A DNA stretch of 64,000 nucleotides from Sporothrix humicola (Eukaryota > Ascomycota > Sordariomycetes > Ophiostomatales > Ophiostomataceae): positions 248,001-312,000 of the forward strand of contig WNYE01000047.1 of assembly GCA_021396245.1 (NCBI GenBank). The letters run 5' to 3'. Made by a program: the position numbers and the translations under genes. Below, one piece after another: positions 63,642 through 64,000 of the stretch. The notes under the pieces are model-generated. The model made no database searches. It saw nothing but the letters and a program-made list of their open reading frames with translations, and was not told the DNA's origin. Position 1 is the stretch's first letter. Each line of letters opens with the position of its first letter.

Positions 63642-64000
63642 ATGCCTCGAAACGATATGGCTCGCCTTCACGCCAATGCACAAACGCCGGGTGATGCAGA
63701 ACTCTCCAATATTACCATGGAGGGGCTGAGCAAGCACCACCCCACCGACCGCCGCCCAGTACACCTGGAAGATGGCGTCCGAGTCTCCCAGAAAGAGGAC
63801 TATGAGATCCAGAAAACATTGGATATGGGAGACACTCAACAGTCTGGATGGTTAAGCAAAACGCTGTCCCTCCCAAGTGAGTGTGACTCCTTCTAACTAG
63901 TTTTACCCCGGCTAAAGAAATAAAGACAAATAACTTCTCACGATGCTAACTAACTTTGCTTCGCCACCTTTACAGGACTGGCCAATATTATTATGCCTTG
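63642..64000 (+). CDS. SRPK-like protein kinase, copy F (5' end only)
   Basis: The ATG at 63642 starts an exon whose RRPVHLEDGVRVSQKEDYEI aligns with the HPVxLxDxL...RYKIL N-terminus of copies A-E. The glycine loop is badly degraded (LDMGDTQQSGWLSK in place of LGxGxxSTVWxAR). Two donors are possible: GTGAGT at 63877 and GTGTGA at 63881. The second gives phase 2 as in A-E, and with the acceptor at 63974-63975 yields ETGQYYYAL, which fits the beta-3 strand before VxLK, so I prefer exon 1 = 63642-63880 and exon 2 from 63976. A GCTAACTAAC branch supports the intron. The rest lies beyond the window. Confidence 0.7.

Noticed and set aside
63877..63975. GTGAGT at 63877 as the donor of kinase F intron 1
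   Set aside because: Better donor consensus, but it gives phase 1 and a junction (LPRLANIIMP) that does not fit the beta-3 strand; the donor at 63881 gives ETGQYYYAL and the family's phase 2.

Overview
This window is nuclear DNA of a filamentous ascomycete (Pezizomycotina, most likely a Sordariomycete). The evidence is short introns of about 50-100 bp with GTRNGT donors and CTAAC-type branch sites, GC-rich codon use in housekeeping genes, and fungal gene families: neutral trehalase, xylose reductase, SDS22, Snf7, Ten1 and an AidB-like acyl-CoA dehydrogenase with a peroxisomal tail. I cannot name the species. There is no bacterial-style operon, CRISPR array, tRNA, rRNA or transposase/reverse-transcriptase gene that I can see.

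Layout: 1-915 (-) is the 5' part of neutral trehalase, cut by the window edge. 3685-5335 (-) is SRPK-like kinase copy A. 5750-7803 (-) is the acyl-CoA dehydrogenase, and a 602-bp divergent promoter separates it from an ERCC6L2-type SNF2 ATPase (8406-12689, +). 13163-21836 is a cluster of four more SRPK-like genes: B on the minus strand, C, D and E on the plus strand. It also holds a broken first-exon relic, a 116-bp tandem repeat and an assembly gap of 100 N. 24423-25895 (+) is a type II membrane protein. 28629-29861 (+) is xylose reductase, tail-to-tail with SDS22 (30184-31591, -). A BTB protein (36291-37303, +), the small telomere protein TEN1 (38277-38759, -, two exons) and SNF7 (40013-40793, +) follow. 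After 6.4 kb of pyrimidine-rich non-coding DNA comes a giant gene (47234-61171, +) for a 4627-residue Glu/Ala/Pro protein with seven Ala/Gly/Val-rich hydrophobic segments and an Arg/Ser tail. The end holds an orphan gene (61670-62254, +) and the first exon of a sixth SRPK-like gene, F (63642 onwards).

The most unusual system here is the SRPK-like family. All five complete copies keep the ATP-anchoring lysine, the SRPK-type hinge and the DxWxFG motif. Each has lost a different set of catalytic-loop or DFG residues, and only copy E looks nearly intact. Copies A and B share a TATA-proximal promoter module. Related boxes lie in the tandem repeat before D and as an orphan near 62933-62995. Copy C looks like a chimera (B-like exon 1, A-like exons 2-3), and a truncated exon-1 relic lies between B and C. 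Together these point to a recently duplicating, recombining family of mostly pseudokinases placed among conserved housekeeping genes.

Exon boundaries were worked out by hand from reading frame, splice signals and paralog alignment. Functional names rest on motif recognition, not on database searches.
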